Shown here piece after piece: positions 26,231-37,011 of a stretch of DNA of 64,000 bases (its first letter is position 1; each line of letters starts with the position of its first letter). This stretch comes from Lactococcus ileimucosae. Lineage in GTDB: Bacteria > Bacillota > Bacilli > Lactobacillales > Streptococcaceae. The translations under genes were made by a program, and so were the position numbers. Below the pieces are notes generated by a model. That model saw only the letters and a program-made list of their open reading frames with translations, had not been told where the DNA came from and did no database searches. The DNA lies in NCBI RefSeq assembly GCF_943193185.1, contig NZ_CALPDE010000007.1, positions 20,196-84,195 of the forward strand, in the 5' to 3' direction.

Positions 26231-27907
26231 TTATCTGTATTCTTTTTCCAAGCGAATAGCTAAACCTGTATAATTTGTGAAATAATTATCAACGCCTAAA
26301 GAAATTGCTTTTTTAATATCCGCTTCACTACTCAAAGTCCAAGCACTCGCAGCTTTATTTTGTTTATGTACTTTATCAACATTATCCTTGTTCATGATGC
26401 TCCAAACCATACAAATCGTATGAGCCACCGATGAATTCAAGGCTTGTTCAAACTCTGCCTGAGTACCTACAAGGCGCATTTGGGGCATATTAGGAGCCAC
26501 AACATCTACTTTCTTGAGAACCTCTTCCACAAAACTTTGAGATACAACATTATTTTCCAAAGCATTTTGACGAACCATATTCACAAAAGGGACGACCTGT
26601 GCAAGAGGGTCTGCAGCTTTAAGTTCGACAATATAATTCACCTTGTTCCCATATCTCTCAAATACGGACTGAAGAGTATGGATTGGTTCTCCATTAGCTA
26701 CTCTAAGTTTTGAAATTTCAGAATCAGTCATCTCTGAATATAATTTATCCACTCCTGTCAAGCGTTTGGCTGATAAATCATGTGAAACATATAAAGTTTT
26801 ATCTTTTGAAACCACAACATCTTGTTCAATGTTCTTTGAGCCTTGCTGTATTGCTAAGTCGTACGCCGCAAATGTGTGTTCTACACGTTCTGCACTTCCT
26901 CGATGTGAAATGACATATTTCCATGGATCAGCAACTGGCACATGAGGTTCTACTGTTGCAACTTTATTATAAAAGCGATAAATGAACGCTGCCATCTCCC
27001 CTCGTGTAATCGATGCATCCGGTCTAAATGTGGTTGGTGTATAACCTGTCGTGATTTCTTTAGAATATAACCAACCTATATCATTTTTAAACATACTGTT
27101 TTGAGCATCTTTAAAAGGTGAATCGTACTTCCCGTCCTTTGGCGTCTTTCCAGATTCTTTTGCCATTCTATGCAAAAAGGCTGCCATTTGTCCACGGGTT
27201 ACATTTCCATTTGGATTGTAGTGTGGTATCGTGCCATTTGAAATATTTGCTGCTGTCAACCAAAGAATCTGATTTTTATACTGGTTGATATCCGTATAAA
27301 CATTGAATGGAGGTGTATAGCCTGGAGCTCCAGCTAAACGGTGGAGAAATACGGCCATCTCACCCCGCGTAACGTAATAATCTGGTTTATATGTAGTTGG
27401 TGTGTAACCTGTGGTAATTCCAACACTATAATTCCAGTTGATATAATTTTTGTAAATAGAGTGAGAGATGTCCTTAAATGGAGAAGAACCTGGATTTTTT
27501 ACTGCTAATGCTTTTAAGTTAACTGGAATCTTGGGTAGATTTTTCCCCCTATCTAAACTATACTCAGATTGTTCTTCGGCTTGTTGCTCTGGCTTAATTT
27601 CAGTTGCATTAACCTTTCTCTCAGTTTCACTACTGTTGTCTGAAACTTCTTCAGTATCTGAGCGAACAGTTCCTGCAACAGAACTGCTCGTGTCTTTACT
27701 GACTGGACTTTCATCCATATATTGGGGACCTTCACTCTCTGGTGCTTCTGATGAGCCACTATTATCAGCTCCCTCTATTCTATCTAAAGAACTATGAGTA
27801 GTGATTTCACTAGCTCCTGTAACGACACCTTGTAAAGAGGATAAAAACACTGTACCCAGCATTAAAAGCCTTTGATATTTTTTCAAGCCAAACTTCCTTT
27901 TTTTCAT
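26231..27907 (-). CDS. Secreted SLH-repeat glycerophosphodiester phosphodiesterase
   Basis: A 558-residue secreted protein. Signal peptide 1-32, an acidic Ser/Glu-rich linker (35-120), three SLH-like repeats (about 141-193, 200-250, 263-314; each ending xTRGE/QM) and a GDPD domain (332-558). GDPD catalytic residues are visible: His335-Arg336, Glu343, Glu361, Asp363 and His376. Such enzymes cut glycerophosphodiesters to glycerol-3-phosphate; possible substrates are phospholipid head groups or teichoic acid. ATG 27907 has GGGAG. The SLH part is nearly identical in DNA to that of the lysozyme gene at 29859. Confidence 0.88.
   Translation of the reverse strand: MKKRKFGLKKYQRLLMLGTVFLSSLQGVVTGASEITTHSSLDRIEGADNSGSSEAPESEGPQYMDESPVSKDTSSSVAGTVRSDTEEVSDNSSETERKVNATEIKPEQQAEEQSEYSLDRGKNLPKIPVNLKALAVKNPGSSPFKDISHSIYKNYINWNYSVGITTGYTPTTYKPDYYVTRGEMAVFLHRLAGAPGYTPPFNVYTDINQYKNQILWLTAANISNGTIPHYNPNGNVTRGQMAAFLHRMAKESGKTPKDGKYDSPFKDAQNSMFKNDIGWLYSKEITTGYTPTTFRPDASITRGEMAAFIYRFYNKVATVEPHVPVADPWKYVISHRGSAERVEHTFAAYDLAIQQGSKNIEQDVVVSKDKTLYVSHDLSAKRLTGVDKLYSEMTDSEISKLRVANGEPIHTLQSVFERYGNKVNYIVELKAADPLAQVVPFVNMVRQNALENNVVSQSFVEEVLKKVDVVAPNMPQMRLVGTQAEFEQALNSSVAHTICMVWSIMNKDNVDKVHKQNKAASAWTLSSEADIKKAISLGVDNYFTNYTGLAIRLEKEYR
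27158..27496 (-). repeat. Left copy of inverted SLH-coding repeat
   Basis: About 340 bp encoding SLH repeats 1-2 of the phosphodiesterase. It is nearly identical, in inverted orientation, to 30912-31250; by eye the block 27181-27330 differs at only about three positions. Differences cluster around the YKPDYYVT versus YNPDANVT codons. Confidence 0.85.
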
Positions 27908-28083
27908 ACTTTCTCCCACAAACTCTCTCATTCATTATCTAACTGCTAATTATTCATACTCATCCTAACATATTTTCTAAGATTCTGCTTCCCATTAGAA
28001 AGCAAAATACAAAAATTACTGTTCAGTGTCTTCTATCATTTTCCCCACAAGTCTAGTCATAAATTAATGACATTTTGACAGGC

Positions 28084-28113
28084 AAAAAAAGAGGAGAGAT
28101 GTCTCTCCCCTCT
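28084..28113 (-). terminator. Terminator of guaB
   Basis: AGAGGGGAGAGA pairs with TCTCTCCTCT (one bulge) followed by seven T on the minus strand, about 90 nt after the guaB stop. Confidence 0.8.
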
Positions 28114-28202
28114 TAAGCGTTGATATAAATTGTCTTTTATCATACGGAAATTCTTGAGAATTGCAGCCTTATATAGAAACAGACCAAAGTTGCTTTTATT
28201 AA

Positions 28203-29774
<1,572 letters not shown>

Positions 29775-29783
29775 TTAAATAAT

Positions 29784-29812
29784 TTTCATTGCTTTGTGCT
29801 TTTTGGTAGAAT
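29784..29812 (+). promoter_or_regulatory. Possible promoter of the GH25 lysozyme gene
   Basis: TTTCAT (29784-29789), 17-nt spacer, TAGAAT (29807-29812). The -35 is weak. The gene has GAGGAAAAA before its ATG. Confidence 0.45.
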
Positions 29813-29858
29813 AAGTAGTGATAGAAAAACTAATAATTAATATAGTAATGAGGAAAAA

Positions 29859-31457
29859 ATGATTAACATAAAAAAAGCAGCCGTTTTGACCGGAATATGT
29901 TTCAGCATTCTTGCTGCCCACTCAGTCAAGGCAGAAATTGCTGAAGTTCCAGTAGATAACCACCCAATGGGCTACTATGCCGAAGTACAAACAGCCGAAA
30001 ATCCTATGGCAGCACCTCTTGATGCTCAAGGAAACTTGGCTGCGGTTGATGAAGATGGGCAAACCGTTAAAGAGGAACTCTCTGAGGAAACAGATATCCC
30101 TAAAAATGCAAGCCGTTTTCGTCGATCAGTTGCCAGAGAAAGTGAGCAAACAAATCTAAGAAATGCCCCTTCAGATCTTGTTTCCAATGATGCAAGTTTG
30201 CCGCGTAAAGATGCGGTTGATATCGCTTCTTGGCAATCTTGGATGACCCAAAGCGATTTCAACCAGTTAAAGGCGCAGGGCGTTAAAACAGTCATCGTCA
30301 AGCTGACCGAAAGTACAAATTATGTCAATCCTTATGCCAAATCACACATCCAAATGGCACAAAGGGCTGGACTTGTAATTGCCGTTTATCATTTCTCTCA
30401 CTTTTCTGAGTCAGGCAGAACTGCTCAAGCTACAGTAAACAATACAGCTCGAGCAGAAGCAAATTTCTTTGCTTCAATCGCTAAACAGTATGGACTTCCA
30501 GCGAGCACTATCATGATTAACGATGCTGAGTATGTTCCAGCTGGCAGTGTCGGCAGTATGCCCTACTGGGATTGGACAATTGCCTCACAGAACTTTGCAG
30601 ATCAGCTTAAAAAACAAGGCTTTGCTACCACACGTCATTACACTTCAAAAGCTTGGGCCGTTGATGGAACCGGTCAAATGGAGCCAAAAAAATTGGGGGC
30701 AAAAAATCTCTGGATTGCCCAGTATCTTTACGGAAAACCTAGTGCATCTAATCTCCAAAATACGCAGTTTGGTGCATGGCAATATACAAGCCAAATGTAC
30801 TTTACAAACTTTAGTAAACGCAGCCCTTTAGATGTAAGCATTGATTATGCGAATATTTTTAGCAGCGGAGAGCTTCCAAGAATTTCAGTGAAATTTGCTC
30901 ATCTTCCTGTTAAAAATCCAGGTTCTTCTCCATTTAAAGACATCTCTCACTCCATCTACAAAAATTATATCAACTGGAATTATAGTGTTGGAATTACCAC
31001 AGGTTACACACCAACTACATATAATCCCGATGCAAATGTCACTCGCGGTGAGATGTCCGTATTTCTTCACCGTTTAGCTGGAGCTCCAGGCTATACACCT
31101 CCATTCAATGTTTATACGGATATCAACCAGTATAAAAATCAGATTCTTTGGTTGACAGCAGCAAATATTTCAAATGGCACGATACCACACTACAATCCAA
31201 ATGGAAATGTAACCCGTGGACAAATGGCGGCCTTCTTGCATCGTACAGCCAAAGCTATGGGGAAAGCACCAGCTTCAGGAACTTATAACTCACCTTTCAC
31301 AGACATAAATGGTAACATGTTCAAAAATGACATCAACTGGTTAAAATCAAAAGGAATCACAACAGGCTACACGCCTACTACCTTTAGACCTGATGCCAGC
31401 ATTACTCGTGGAGAGATGGCAGCCTTTATCAATCGCTTTTACAACACTTTACGATAA
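29859..31457 (+). CDS. Secreted GH25 lysozyme with three SLH-like repeats
   Basis: A 532-residue secreted protein. Signal peptide to about residue 25, a charged linker (30-115), a GH25 (Chalaropsis-type) muramidase domain (about 119-335) and three SLH-like repeats (about 353-405, 412-462, 475-530). GH25 residues Asp121 (VDIASWQ), Asp222 and Glu224 (NDAEY) and WQYT are in place. It should cut MurNAc-GlcNAc bonds in peptidoglycan as an autolysin or bacteriolysin held to the wall by the repeats. Each repeat keeps the Thr-Arg of the SLH TRAE motif. Confidence 0.9.
   Translation: MINIKKAAVLTGICFSILAAHSVKAEIAEVPVDNHPMGYYAEVQTAENPMAAPLDAQGNLAAVDEDGQTVKEELSEETDIPKNASRFRRSVARESEQTNLRNAPSDLVSNDASLPRKDAVDIASWQSWMTQSDFNQLKAQGVKTVIVKLTESTNYVNPYAKSHIQMAQRAGLVIAVYHFSHFSESGRTAQATVNNTARAEANFFASIAKQYGLPASTIMINDAEYVPAGSVGSMPYWDWTIASQNFADQLKKQGFATTRHYTSKAWAVDGTGQMEPKKLGAKNLWIAQYLYGKPSASNLQNTQFGAWQYTSQMYFTNFSKRSPLDVSIDYANIFSSGELPRISVKFAHLPVKNPGSSPFKDISHSIYKNYINWNYSVGITTGYTPTTYNPDANVTRGEMSVFLHRLAGAPGYTPPFNVYTDINQYKNQILWLTAANISNGTIPHYNPNGNVTRGQMAAFLHRTAKAMGKAPASGTYNSPFTDINGNMFKNDINWLKSKGITTGYTPTTFRPDASITRGEMAAFINRFYNTLR
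30912..31250 (+). repeat. Right copy of inverted SLH-coding repeat
   Basis: Encodes SLH repeats 1-2 of the lysozyme; nearly identical to the complement of 27158-27496. The pair flanks guaB in inverted orientation with about 3.4 kb between them. Confidence 0.85.
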
Positions 31458-31460
31458 TAG

Positions 31461-31509
31461 AAAAAACGCTTAACCTGGCATGTTTTATGCATAGGGTTAA
31501 GCGTTTTTT
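31461..31509. terminator. Strong bidirectional terminator between lysozyme gene and polysaccharide cluster
   Basis: AAAAAACGCTTAACC pairs with GGGTTAAGCGTTTTTT around an 18-nt loop. It serves the plus-strand lysozyme gene and ends the 26-kb minus-strand polysaccharide run. Confidence 0.92.
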
Positions 31510-31553
31510 GAACTTCTAGAATCCCAAAGGCAACTTTTGTTCTACTCTTCTTA

Positions 31554-32921
31554 TTACAGATAATAGATACCAAACAAGGTAGCAAAAATTAAGATAAAGT
31601 TAGAAACAAAAGCAAGGCCGACAGTTAAATATAGGACGGAGCGTTTAGGCAATATTTTGAGTGGAAGAGCTGTATTGGCCAGCCCCAAAGCAAGCAAGGG
31701 AATAAATGGTGTAAAATACCTGCCTTGCTGCCCATAGATTGCCCCTGCAACGATGTTATTCGGTGCAGGGTTATAGCCCGCTCCCAAAAATGTCAAAAAT
31801 CCATGATAAACGCCTAAAAAATTAGCGAGAAAAAGCCCTAAAGCTCCGAAACTTAATAATTTTGATTTTACAAACTTCTCCTCGGACAGCATAACAAGCA
31901 CTAAGAGAATATACCATGCTCCGGCCACCCAATAAGGCATGTAATTGTAACCTGGATAAGGGGAGACAAGCAAGCCGATAAATATATTATTCGTTGAAAG
32001 ACCCGGTGCTAAATTCACTGTGAAATTAATAATGATCCGGTAAGCTGAAAACAATAAACTAGGTTTAAGAGTAAAAACAGCAGCCAAAGCCAATAGCAGC
32101 AATGCCGTACCAGCAACACCCAAAATCACAAGCTTTCTGTGGTTCAAGTTAAGAAAATTACCTTTTCCTAGCTCTTGACGGCGTTGAAGAAATAGTACAA
32201 AAAGCACTAGTGGAAAAAGAGCCACTAAAATCTTTATATTTGTTTTTGTCCCTATCATAACAAAAACTGTCGTGGCAAGCATCGCAAGTGCATACTTCCA
32301 ATTCATGCGCTTAGCTTCATAAACATTTATCGTAAGCATGAAAACCAGTAATGCTGCAATATAAGAAAGTGTATCATAAGATAAACTTGCTGTTGTAGCT
32401 ACGATAACTGGTGTTAGGGAAAGCGCCATAAAAAGCAACTTTCCCCGTTTCAAGTACTTAATAATCATACAAATCGCAAAGCTAGAAACTAAACTAGAAA
32501 CCAAGCGCCCAACGACAACCATGACACCAACAGATGGATAAATATGATAACCTAGCCATACGCCAAGGGCTGGGATTGCATGACCTAGAAAATTAAAGTT
32601 TAAGACAGGAGGGATGGAACTTGTTCTTGGAATTTTCTCTATCGGCATTCTTACAATTTGATTTTCAAAGTACTTTTCAAACCAATCGCCTCTCTGATAG
32701 GCAACTTCCTGAACATCCGTACCTGTTCCTATGGGTTCACCATAGGCAGACAAATCATTGCTGAGATGGACAATATTTGAGCTCACCGAATAATGCCATT
32801 GTCCATCCGGCTCACTAAACAAGGGCATTCCAATAGAGAGAACACTGCTGATTATCACCGCTACTACAAAATAAATTTTATGGAGATTTTTCTCAACCTT
32901 ATCAAATTCTTTAGTTTTCAT
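31554..32921 (-). CDS. DUF2142 membrane protein, probable GT-C type, distal copy
   Basis: A 455-residue protein with 10-12 TM helices. It resembles DUF2142 proteins, which look like lipid-sugar-dependent GT-C glycosyltransferases. The first extracellular loop reads SEPDGQWHY; compared with the sister copy at 47606 (TGDEGYH) Asp39 and His43 are kept but the acidic Glu40 is Gly. Last gene of the cluster. By position it may polymerise or attach side-chain units (compare lactococcal WpsH), an inference. Confidence 0.72.
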   Translation of the reverse strand: MKTKEFDKVEKNLHKIYFVVAVIISSVLSIGMPLFSEPDGQWHYSVSSNIVHLSNDLSAYGEPIGTGTDVQEVAYQRGDWFEKYFENQIVRMPIEKIPRTSSIPPVLNFNFLGHAIPALGVWLGYHIYPSVGVMVVVGRLVSSLVSSFAICMIIKYLKRGKLLFMALSLTPVIVATTASLSYDTLSYIAALLVFMLTINVYEAKRMNWKYALAMLATTVFVMIGTKTNIKILVALFPLVLFVLFLQRRQELGKGNFLNLNHRKLVILGVAGTALLLLALAAVFTLKPSLLFSAYRIIINFTVNLAPGLSTNNIFIGLLVSPYPGYNYMPYWVAGAWYILLVLVMLSEEKFVKSKLLSFGALGLFLANFLGVYHGFLTFLGAGYNPAPNNIVAGAIYGQQGRYFTPFIPLLALGLANTALPLKILPKRSVLYLTVGLAFVSNFILIFATLFGIYYL

Positions 32922-32930
32922 ATAATCTCC

Positions 32931-34655
32931 TTACAAATATTTAATGACAGCAAAAACAGAAACAGCGCCTATAAGAATAAAAACAACAATGCTAATACTT
33001 ATCTTTTTTAGCACATCTATTTTTCTTACAGGAGCATCAGTAATCAATAATGGGTGATATTCATTTTCTCCTGCTGAAAAATCTGGGATGCGCCCATTAA
33101 GTGTCGGAAGAGCTGTGTTGGATTTTGAAACAGTGCTTTCACTGATTAAAGTTCCATTCTTTGAAATTCGATGAGAATAATCCACATCAAAATAATGAAT
33201 CTTATTGTTTGCCGTATAGTTTTGTGCGGGCTTAATCTGATATAGAAAATACTTTTCACCTTTACTCAAACCATATATTTGGATAAGGGAGCGATTGATG
33301 TCCCTGTTCTTGTCTAAGTCAAAGTTAAACCGAGTCGTAGCCAGAGGGATAGCGCCACTTCCAGATGCAATCGTGTATCTTCTTCCCCCCTTAATGACTT
33401 CGGCAACAGAAGAAAGATTGGTGTCTAAGTCTCCCACTTCTTTCCAAGAACCATCAGGTGAGTATATCTCTTTTGCTTCTCCTCTTTCGCGTCCCAAAAC
33501 GTATTCTGCACCAGAAGCCAAAGATAGTTTTTCACCGTCAATCATAGCAAAATTAATACCCGAAGTAACCAAATCAGGAGTGGTCGCCAGTTGGATACCA
33601 TTTCCATTTTGAGTTATCGTTGCCTGCAAAGTTAGATTAAGTTCAAGCGGGTTTGCCGCTGAAATCAGTGCTTTATTCATATGTGTCTTTACGACAACAA
33701 CAATATCTTGATTCAATCCCTCACTAAAATCTACCGTTGCAGCAACAATGGGAGAGGGACCACTTGCAGTATTTTCATCAAAGGCAAGAATATTTGGAGT
33801 AATTTTCACCTCAGGATTTGAACTCTCTATGGAGTCCACAACGAGTTGAGAATTAGCAGGCAGGGACAATGTCACTGAATCTGTCGTGTGCAGTAGATTT
33901 CGGTTGATGACAAGATGATATTCCAGACTCTGATCCAATGAAACAACATACTGACCAAAAGTGGTTTTCTCCTCTGGAGTTACACTTTGCAAATTAAACT
34001 TCAAGTCTGGACTCGTATTCTCTAAATCAATGGAAAAAGTTTGATTGTTGTTCTGCACATCAATCAACTTGACATAGTTCGACTGAGCATCTAAAATGGC
34101 CGTTAATCCTGCAGACAAAGTTGTTTCTGCAATTCCTTTTTGATCGGTAAATTTATTTGTAAATTTGCCTGGTTGATAAAAAGCTACTGGAGACTCTGGT
34201 ACATCTGGTGTTTCTAAGTTTAATTGCTCAATAATAGCTTTCCCATTAGAAACCAGGATACTGTTCATAATTTTTCTAGCATCTGTATCACTAAGTATAA
34301 TTCCTGGACCAAACTTCAAACCATTATCAAAAAGAACTTCGTCTCCCTGAACTTTCATCCATTTTGGAGCACTTTGAAGAAAGGTCTTCCATGCTCCCCC
34401 CTCAAGAAAGCTTTGTGAAAATTCCCCTTTCTTGATTTGCTGCATAGCAACTTCAACATTCAAGGCACTAAAAGAAGTATTTATGACAGGTGTACCGTTA
34501 TTGCTCACTTCAATTCTAGTCGATAATTTCTCTACTTGTGCAGCCTGTGCTTTTACTGGGGCAAATAGCATGTTCAAAAAAAGGAGGCCAAAAAACGTAC
34601 AAAAAAGTATGTATGGCATCTTTCTTTTTAATATGGGTAGATTTTTTTCTAACAT
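32931..34655 (-). CDS. Exported single-pass membrane protein of unknown function
   Basis: 574 residues. An N-terminal signal or anchor (about 12-38), a large beta-rich, Ser/Thr/Asn-rich extracellular region and a C-terminal TM helix (about 548-570) with a short tail. No LPXTG sorting signal and no catalytic motif that I recognise. Located between TagD and the last DUF2142 gene, 9 nt before the latter, so it probably acts in late extracellular assembly or wall attachment of the polysaccharide. Confidence 0.75.
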   Translation of the reverse strand: MLEKNLPILKRKMPYILFCTFFGLLFLNMLFAPVKAQAAQVEKLSTRIEVSNNGTPVINTSFSALNVEVAMQQIKKGEFSQSFLEGGAWKTFLQSAPKWMKVQGDEVLFDNGLKFGPGIILSDTDARKIMNSILVSNGKAIIEQLNLETPDVPESPVAFYQPGKFTNKFTDQKGIAETTLSAGLTAILDAQSNYVKLIDVQNNNQTFSIDLENTSPDLKFNLQSVTPEEKTTFGQYVVSLDQSLEYHLVINRNLLHTTDSVTLSLPANSQLVVDSIESSNPEVKITPNILAFDENTASGPSPIVAATVDFSEGLNQDIVVVVKTHMNKALISAANPLELNLTLQATITQNGNGIQLATTPDLVTSGINFAMIDGEKLSLASGAEYVLGRERGEAKEIYSPDGSWKEVGDLDTNLSSVAEVIKGGRRYTIASGSGAIPLATTRFNFDLDKNRDINRSLIQIYGLSKGEKYFLYQIKPAQNYTANNKIHYFDVDYSHRISKNGTLISESTVSKSNTALPTLNGRIPDFSAGENEYHPLLITDAPVRKIDVLKKISISIVVFILIGAVSVFAVIKYL

Positions 34656-34679
34656 GAGCTCTCCATCTTTACCTACGAA

Positions 34680-35096
34680 TTATTCTTCTTTTTCTTGATA
34701 CATTTCCCAAAGGTCTTTTTTTATTTTAGAAGAAGATGTTTTTCCACGTGGAAAATACATTATTTTCAAATTTGGAAACTGTTCTTTAAGGTTATCAAAT
34801 TTGCCCCGCCAGTCATCTCCCATGGCAAAAATATCGACATCGAACATATCAATATAGAGCGCTTTATCATCCCATGACTGTTCTGGCACAACCAAATCAA
34901 CGTAGCGTATTGCTTCTAAGATATATTTTCTCGTATCATACTCCTGATAAGCTCGTTTTTGTTTTTCATTCCAGTTAAACTCATCCGTAGAAACCATAAC
35001 AATCAAGCGATCACCAAGATTACGCGCATTTTTAAGCATATTGATATGACTCTCATGTATAATATCAAATGTTCCTGCAACTAAGACTGTTTTCAT
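34680..35096 (-). CDS. tagD: Glycerol-3-phosphate cytidylyltransferase
   Basis: A 138-residue TagD/TarD enzyme that makes CDP-glycerol from CTP and glycerol-3-phosphate. Nucleotidyltransferase motifs GTFDIIHESH (residues 8-17, HxGH variant) and RGKTSSSKIKK (RTxGxSTT-like). ATG 35096 has GAAAGGAA upstream. In this cluster the CDP-glycerol could feed the LicD-like transferase at 37008 to put glycerol phosphate on the polysaccharide. No TagF/TagB-like polymerase is present in the window. Confidence 0.87.
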   Translation of the reverse strand: MKTVLVAGTFDIIHESHINMLKNARNLGDRLIVMVSTDEFNWNEKQKRAYQEYDTRKYILEAIRYVDLVVPEQSWDDKALYIDMFDVDIFAMGDDWRGKFDNLKEQFPNLKIMYFPRGKTSSSKIKKDLWEMYQEKEE

Positions 35097-35120
35097 TCTT
35101 TTTCCTTTCAATTCCTATAC

Positions 35121-36008
35121 TTAAAATTTATATTTAAGCTTCCAGTAGTGGTAAAACAACCAACCAAATGGGAGTAACGACTGAACAAGGGCTTTCTGAC
35201 CACTTTCTTGAACAATCTCTTTTCTATTCTTATGCGCAACGTAGCCATAAGCAATGTACAGGAGAGCATTTCTTAAACGAACTTTTAGAGTAAATTCATC
35301 TGTCATCGCCATCTTTGCATTGAGCATGGCTCCAAGTGGATTATTGATGAGTAGCATTCTGCCAGAACTTGTATAGCCATCCTCAAGATATTCTGTGATA
35401 TAGATAATCTTATTAATAAAGAGTGAGTCGCCCTTTTTAGCCATTTCTTTCCAAGCCACTCCTTCACTCATGAAGCGTTCGCTAGGGATATCTGGAAATG
35501 GACTTGATTTCATAATTTCAGCATCTATGATTTCTGCCTTATCTCCTTTTATCCCCATATTATACCTGACCTCATTGAAATTTTTAATGAGATAGTTCTC
35601 AGGAAACTCTTCCCCTATTACCTCTGTTTCACTGTAGCCTCGTAAAAGGCTAATTCCCATAAGCGCGTTTTCTTTTACAATATTCCATGAGCTAAGAATT
35701 GTTTCCACTGCATCAGAAGTCAGGTAGTCATCACTGTCTACAACAAATACAGCATCAGTAGTAACCGCTTTAGCTCCTGTATTTAGGGCCCTATGCTTTC
35801 CACCGTTTTCTTGCTTAATATAGACAATCTTTATCTTTTCTTCTTTGATAAATTCGTTGATTAGCTCTTCTGTATTATCACTGCTTCCATCATCGACTAC
35901 TAACCATGTGAACTCCAGATTGGTCTGCCCTGTTAAACTTTCATAAAGCTTGGGTAAGACATATGCTCTATTGTATGTAGGGGTCAGAATTGTCAAACTA
36001 TATCCCAT
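35121..36008 (-). CDS. Family 2 glycosyltransferase
   Basis: A 295-residue GT-A fold enzyme: LTPTYNRAY start, VVDDGSSDNTE (about 37-47), metal-binding VDSDDY (about 90-95). No TM helices. It should add one sugar to the lipid-linked side-chain unit at the cytoplasmic face; donor and acceptor unknown. One base separates it from the next gene upstream. Confidence 0.85.
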   Translation of the reverse strand: MGYSLTILTPTYNRAYVLPKLYESLTGQTNLEFTWLVVDDGSSDNTEELINEFIKEEKIKIVYIKQENGGKHRALNTGAKAVTTDAVFVVDSDDYLTSDAVETILSSWNIVKENALMGISLLRGYSETEVIGEEFPENYLIKNFNEVRYNMGIKGDKAEIIDAEIMKSSPFPDIPSERFMSEGVAWKEMAKKGDSLFINKIIYITEYLEDGYTSSGRMLLINNPLGAMLNAKMAMTDEFTLKVRLRNALLYIAYGYVAHKNRKEIVQESGQKALVQSLLPFGWLFYHYWKLKYKF

Positions 36009-36009
36009 G

Positions 36010-37011
36010 TCAAATTCCTTGTGTCCTGTATATTCTATTCATTTCTCTTCCTAAAAGGTGGACGACTACTTTGAATCCAAATATTTTATAAATGTATTTT
36101 ATCTTTTTAACTGTGGGATGCCCATCAATATTTAAGATAAATTTATAGTGTTCCAAGTTTTTTATTATTTGGAGACTCGCCGTTTTATCTTGTTTCTGAT
36201 ATTCTTTGGCTTGCCCTAACAGAACTACATATGGATAGGCCAAATAAGATAAAAAAGCTTTTTTTATTTCTTTGTTTTCTATTTTTGAAGCTCTATCAAA
36301 ATTAGCAACCAAAATTTCTTCTAAATCTTTCATACTTTGAAGAGAGACTCTTTTCGAAGTTTGACTCACTCCTGTTTTAATCCAAGTGTAAAAATAATAA
36401 TTATACCAGTCGTAGCTTTGTGCAACAGCAATTAAATCTGCTGTAAAAGCTGTATCTTCATTTCTCATTCCTACTGGAAATTCCAAATGATGTTTTTTTA
36501 TTAAATCATTTTTGATTACCTTTGTCCAAACAGCCCGAACCAGTTTGTTCCCTACGATTAATTCTTTCAAAGCGACTTCTGTAGGTTGTTTTAATACTCT
36601 ATCTCTTGAAAAATTAGATTCTCCTGCATGATCGACATTACCCTCTCGTTCAATCGCAGAATCAAATATTAAAACATCAGCCTTGGATTCTAGAAGCTGG
36701 CTGTTTATAGCCGCCAAACCATCTTTAGTCGACCATAAATCATCATTATCCATAAACATAACATAGTCGCCAGTGGCTTCTTTTAAACCTGTGTTTCTAG
36801 ACTTTGATGTCCCTCCATTTTCTTGATGAATGGTTCTCACTCTAGAATCAGCCTTTGATAGTTCATCACATATATTTCCAGAATTATCTGTTGAACCATC
36901 ATCTATTAAAAGAATCTCTAAATCTTGATGCGTTTGCTGAGTAATGCTGGATACGCATTTTTCTATATACTTTTCCGAATTATAAACTGGGATAATAATG
37001 CTAAATTTCAT
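36010..37011 (-). CDS. Family 2 glycosyltransferase
   Basis: 333 residues; GT-A motifs IIPVYNSEKY, LLIDDGSTDNS and MDNDDLW, with KSRNTGLKEATGDY between them. The C-terminal third is basic and probably membrane-associated. Overlaps the licD-like gene by four bases. Specific sugar unknown. Confidence 0.87.
   Translation of the reverse strand: MKFSIIIPVYNSEKYIEKCVSSITQQTHQDLEILLIDDGSTDNSGNICDELSKADSRVRTIHQENGGTSKSRNTGLKEATGDYVMFMDNDDLWSTKDGLAAINSQLLESKADVLIFDSAIEREGNVDHAGESNFSRDRVLKQPTEVALKELIVGNKLVRAVWTKVIKNDLIKKHHLEFPVGMRNEDTAFTADLIAVAQSYDWYNYYFYTWIKTGVSQTSKRVSLQSMKDLEEILVANFDRASKIENKEIKKAFLSYLAYPYVVLLGQAKEYQKQDKTASLQIIKNLEHYKFILNIDGHPTVKKIKYIYKIFGFKVVVHLLGREMNRIYRTQGI

Noticed and set aside
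26940..27500. Tandem repeats in the SLH genes as a CRISPR or satellite array
   Set aside because: They are protein domain repeats of about 60 codons, not short spaced repeats.
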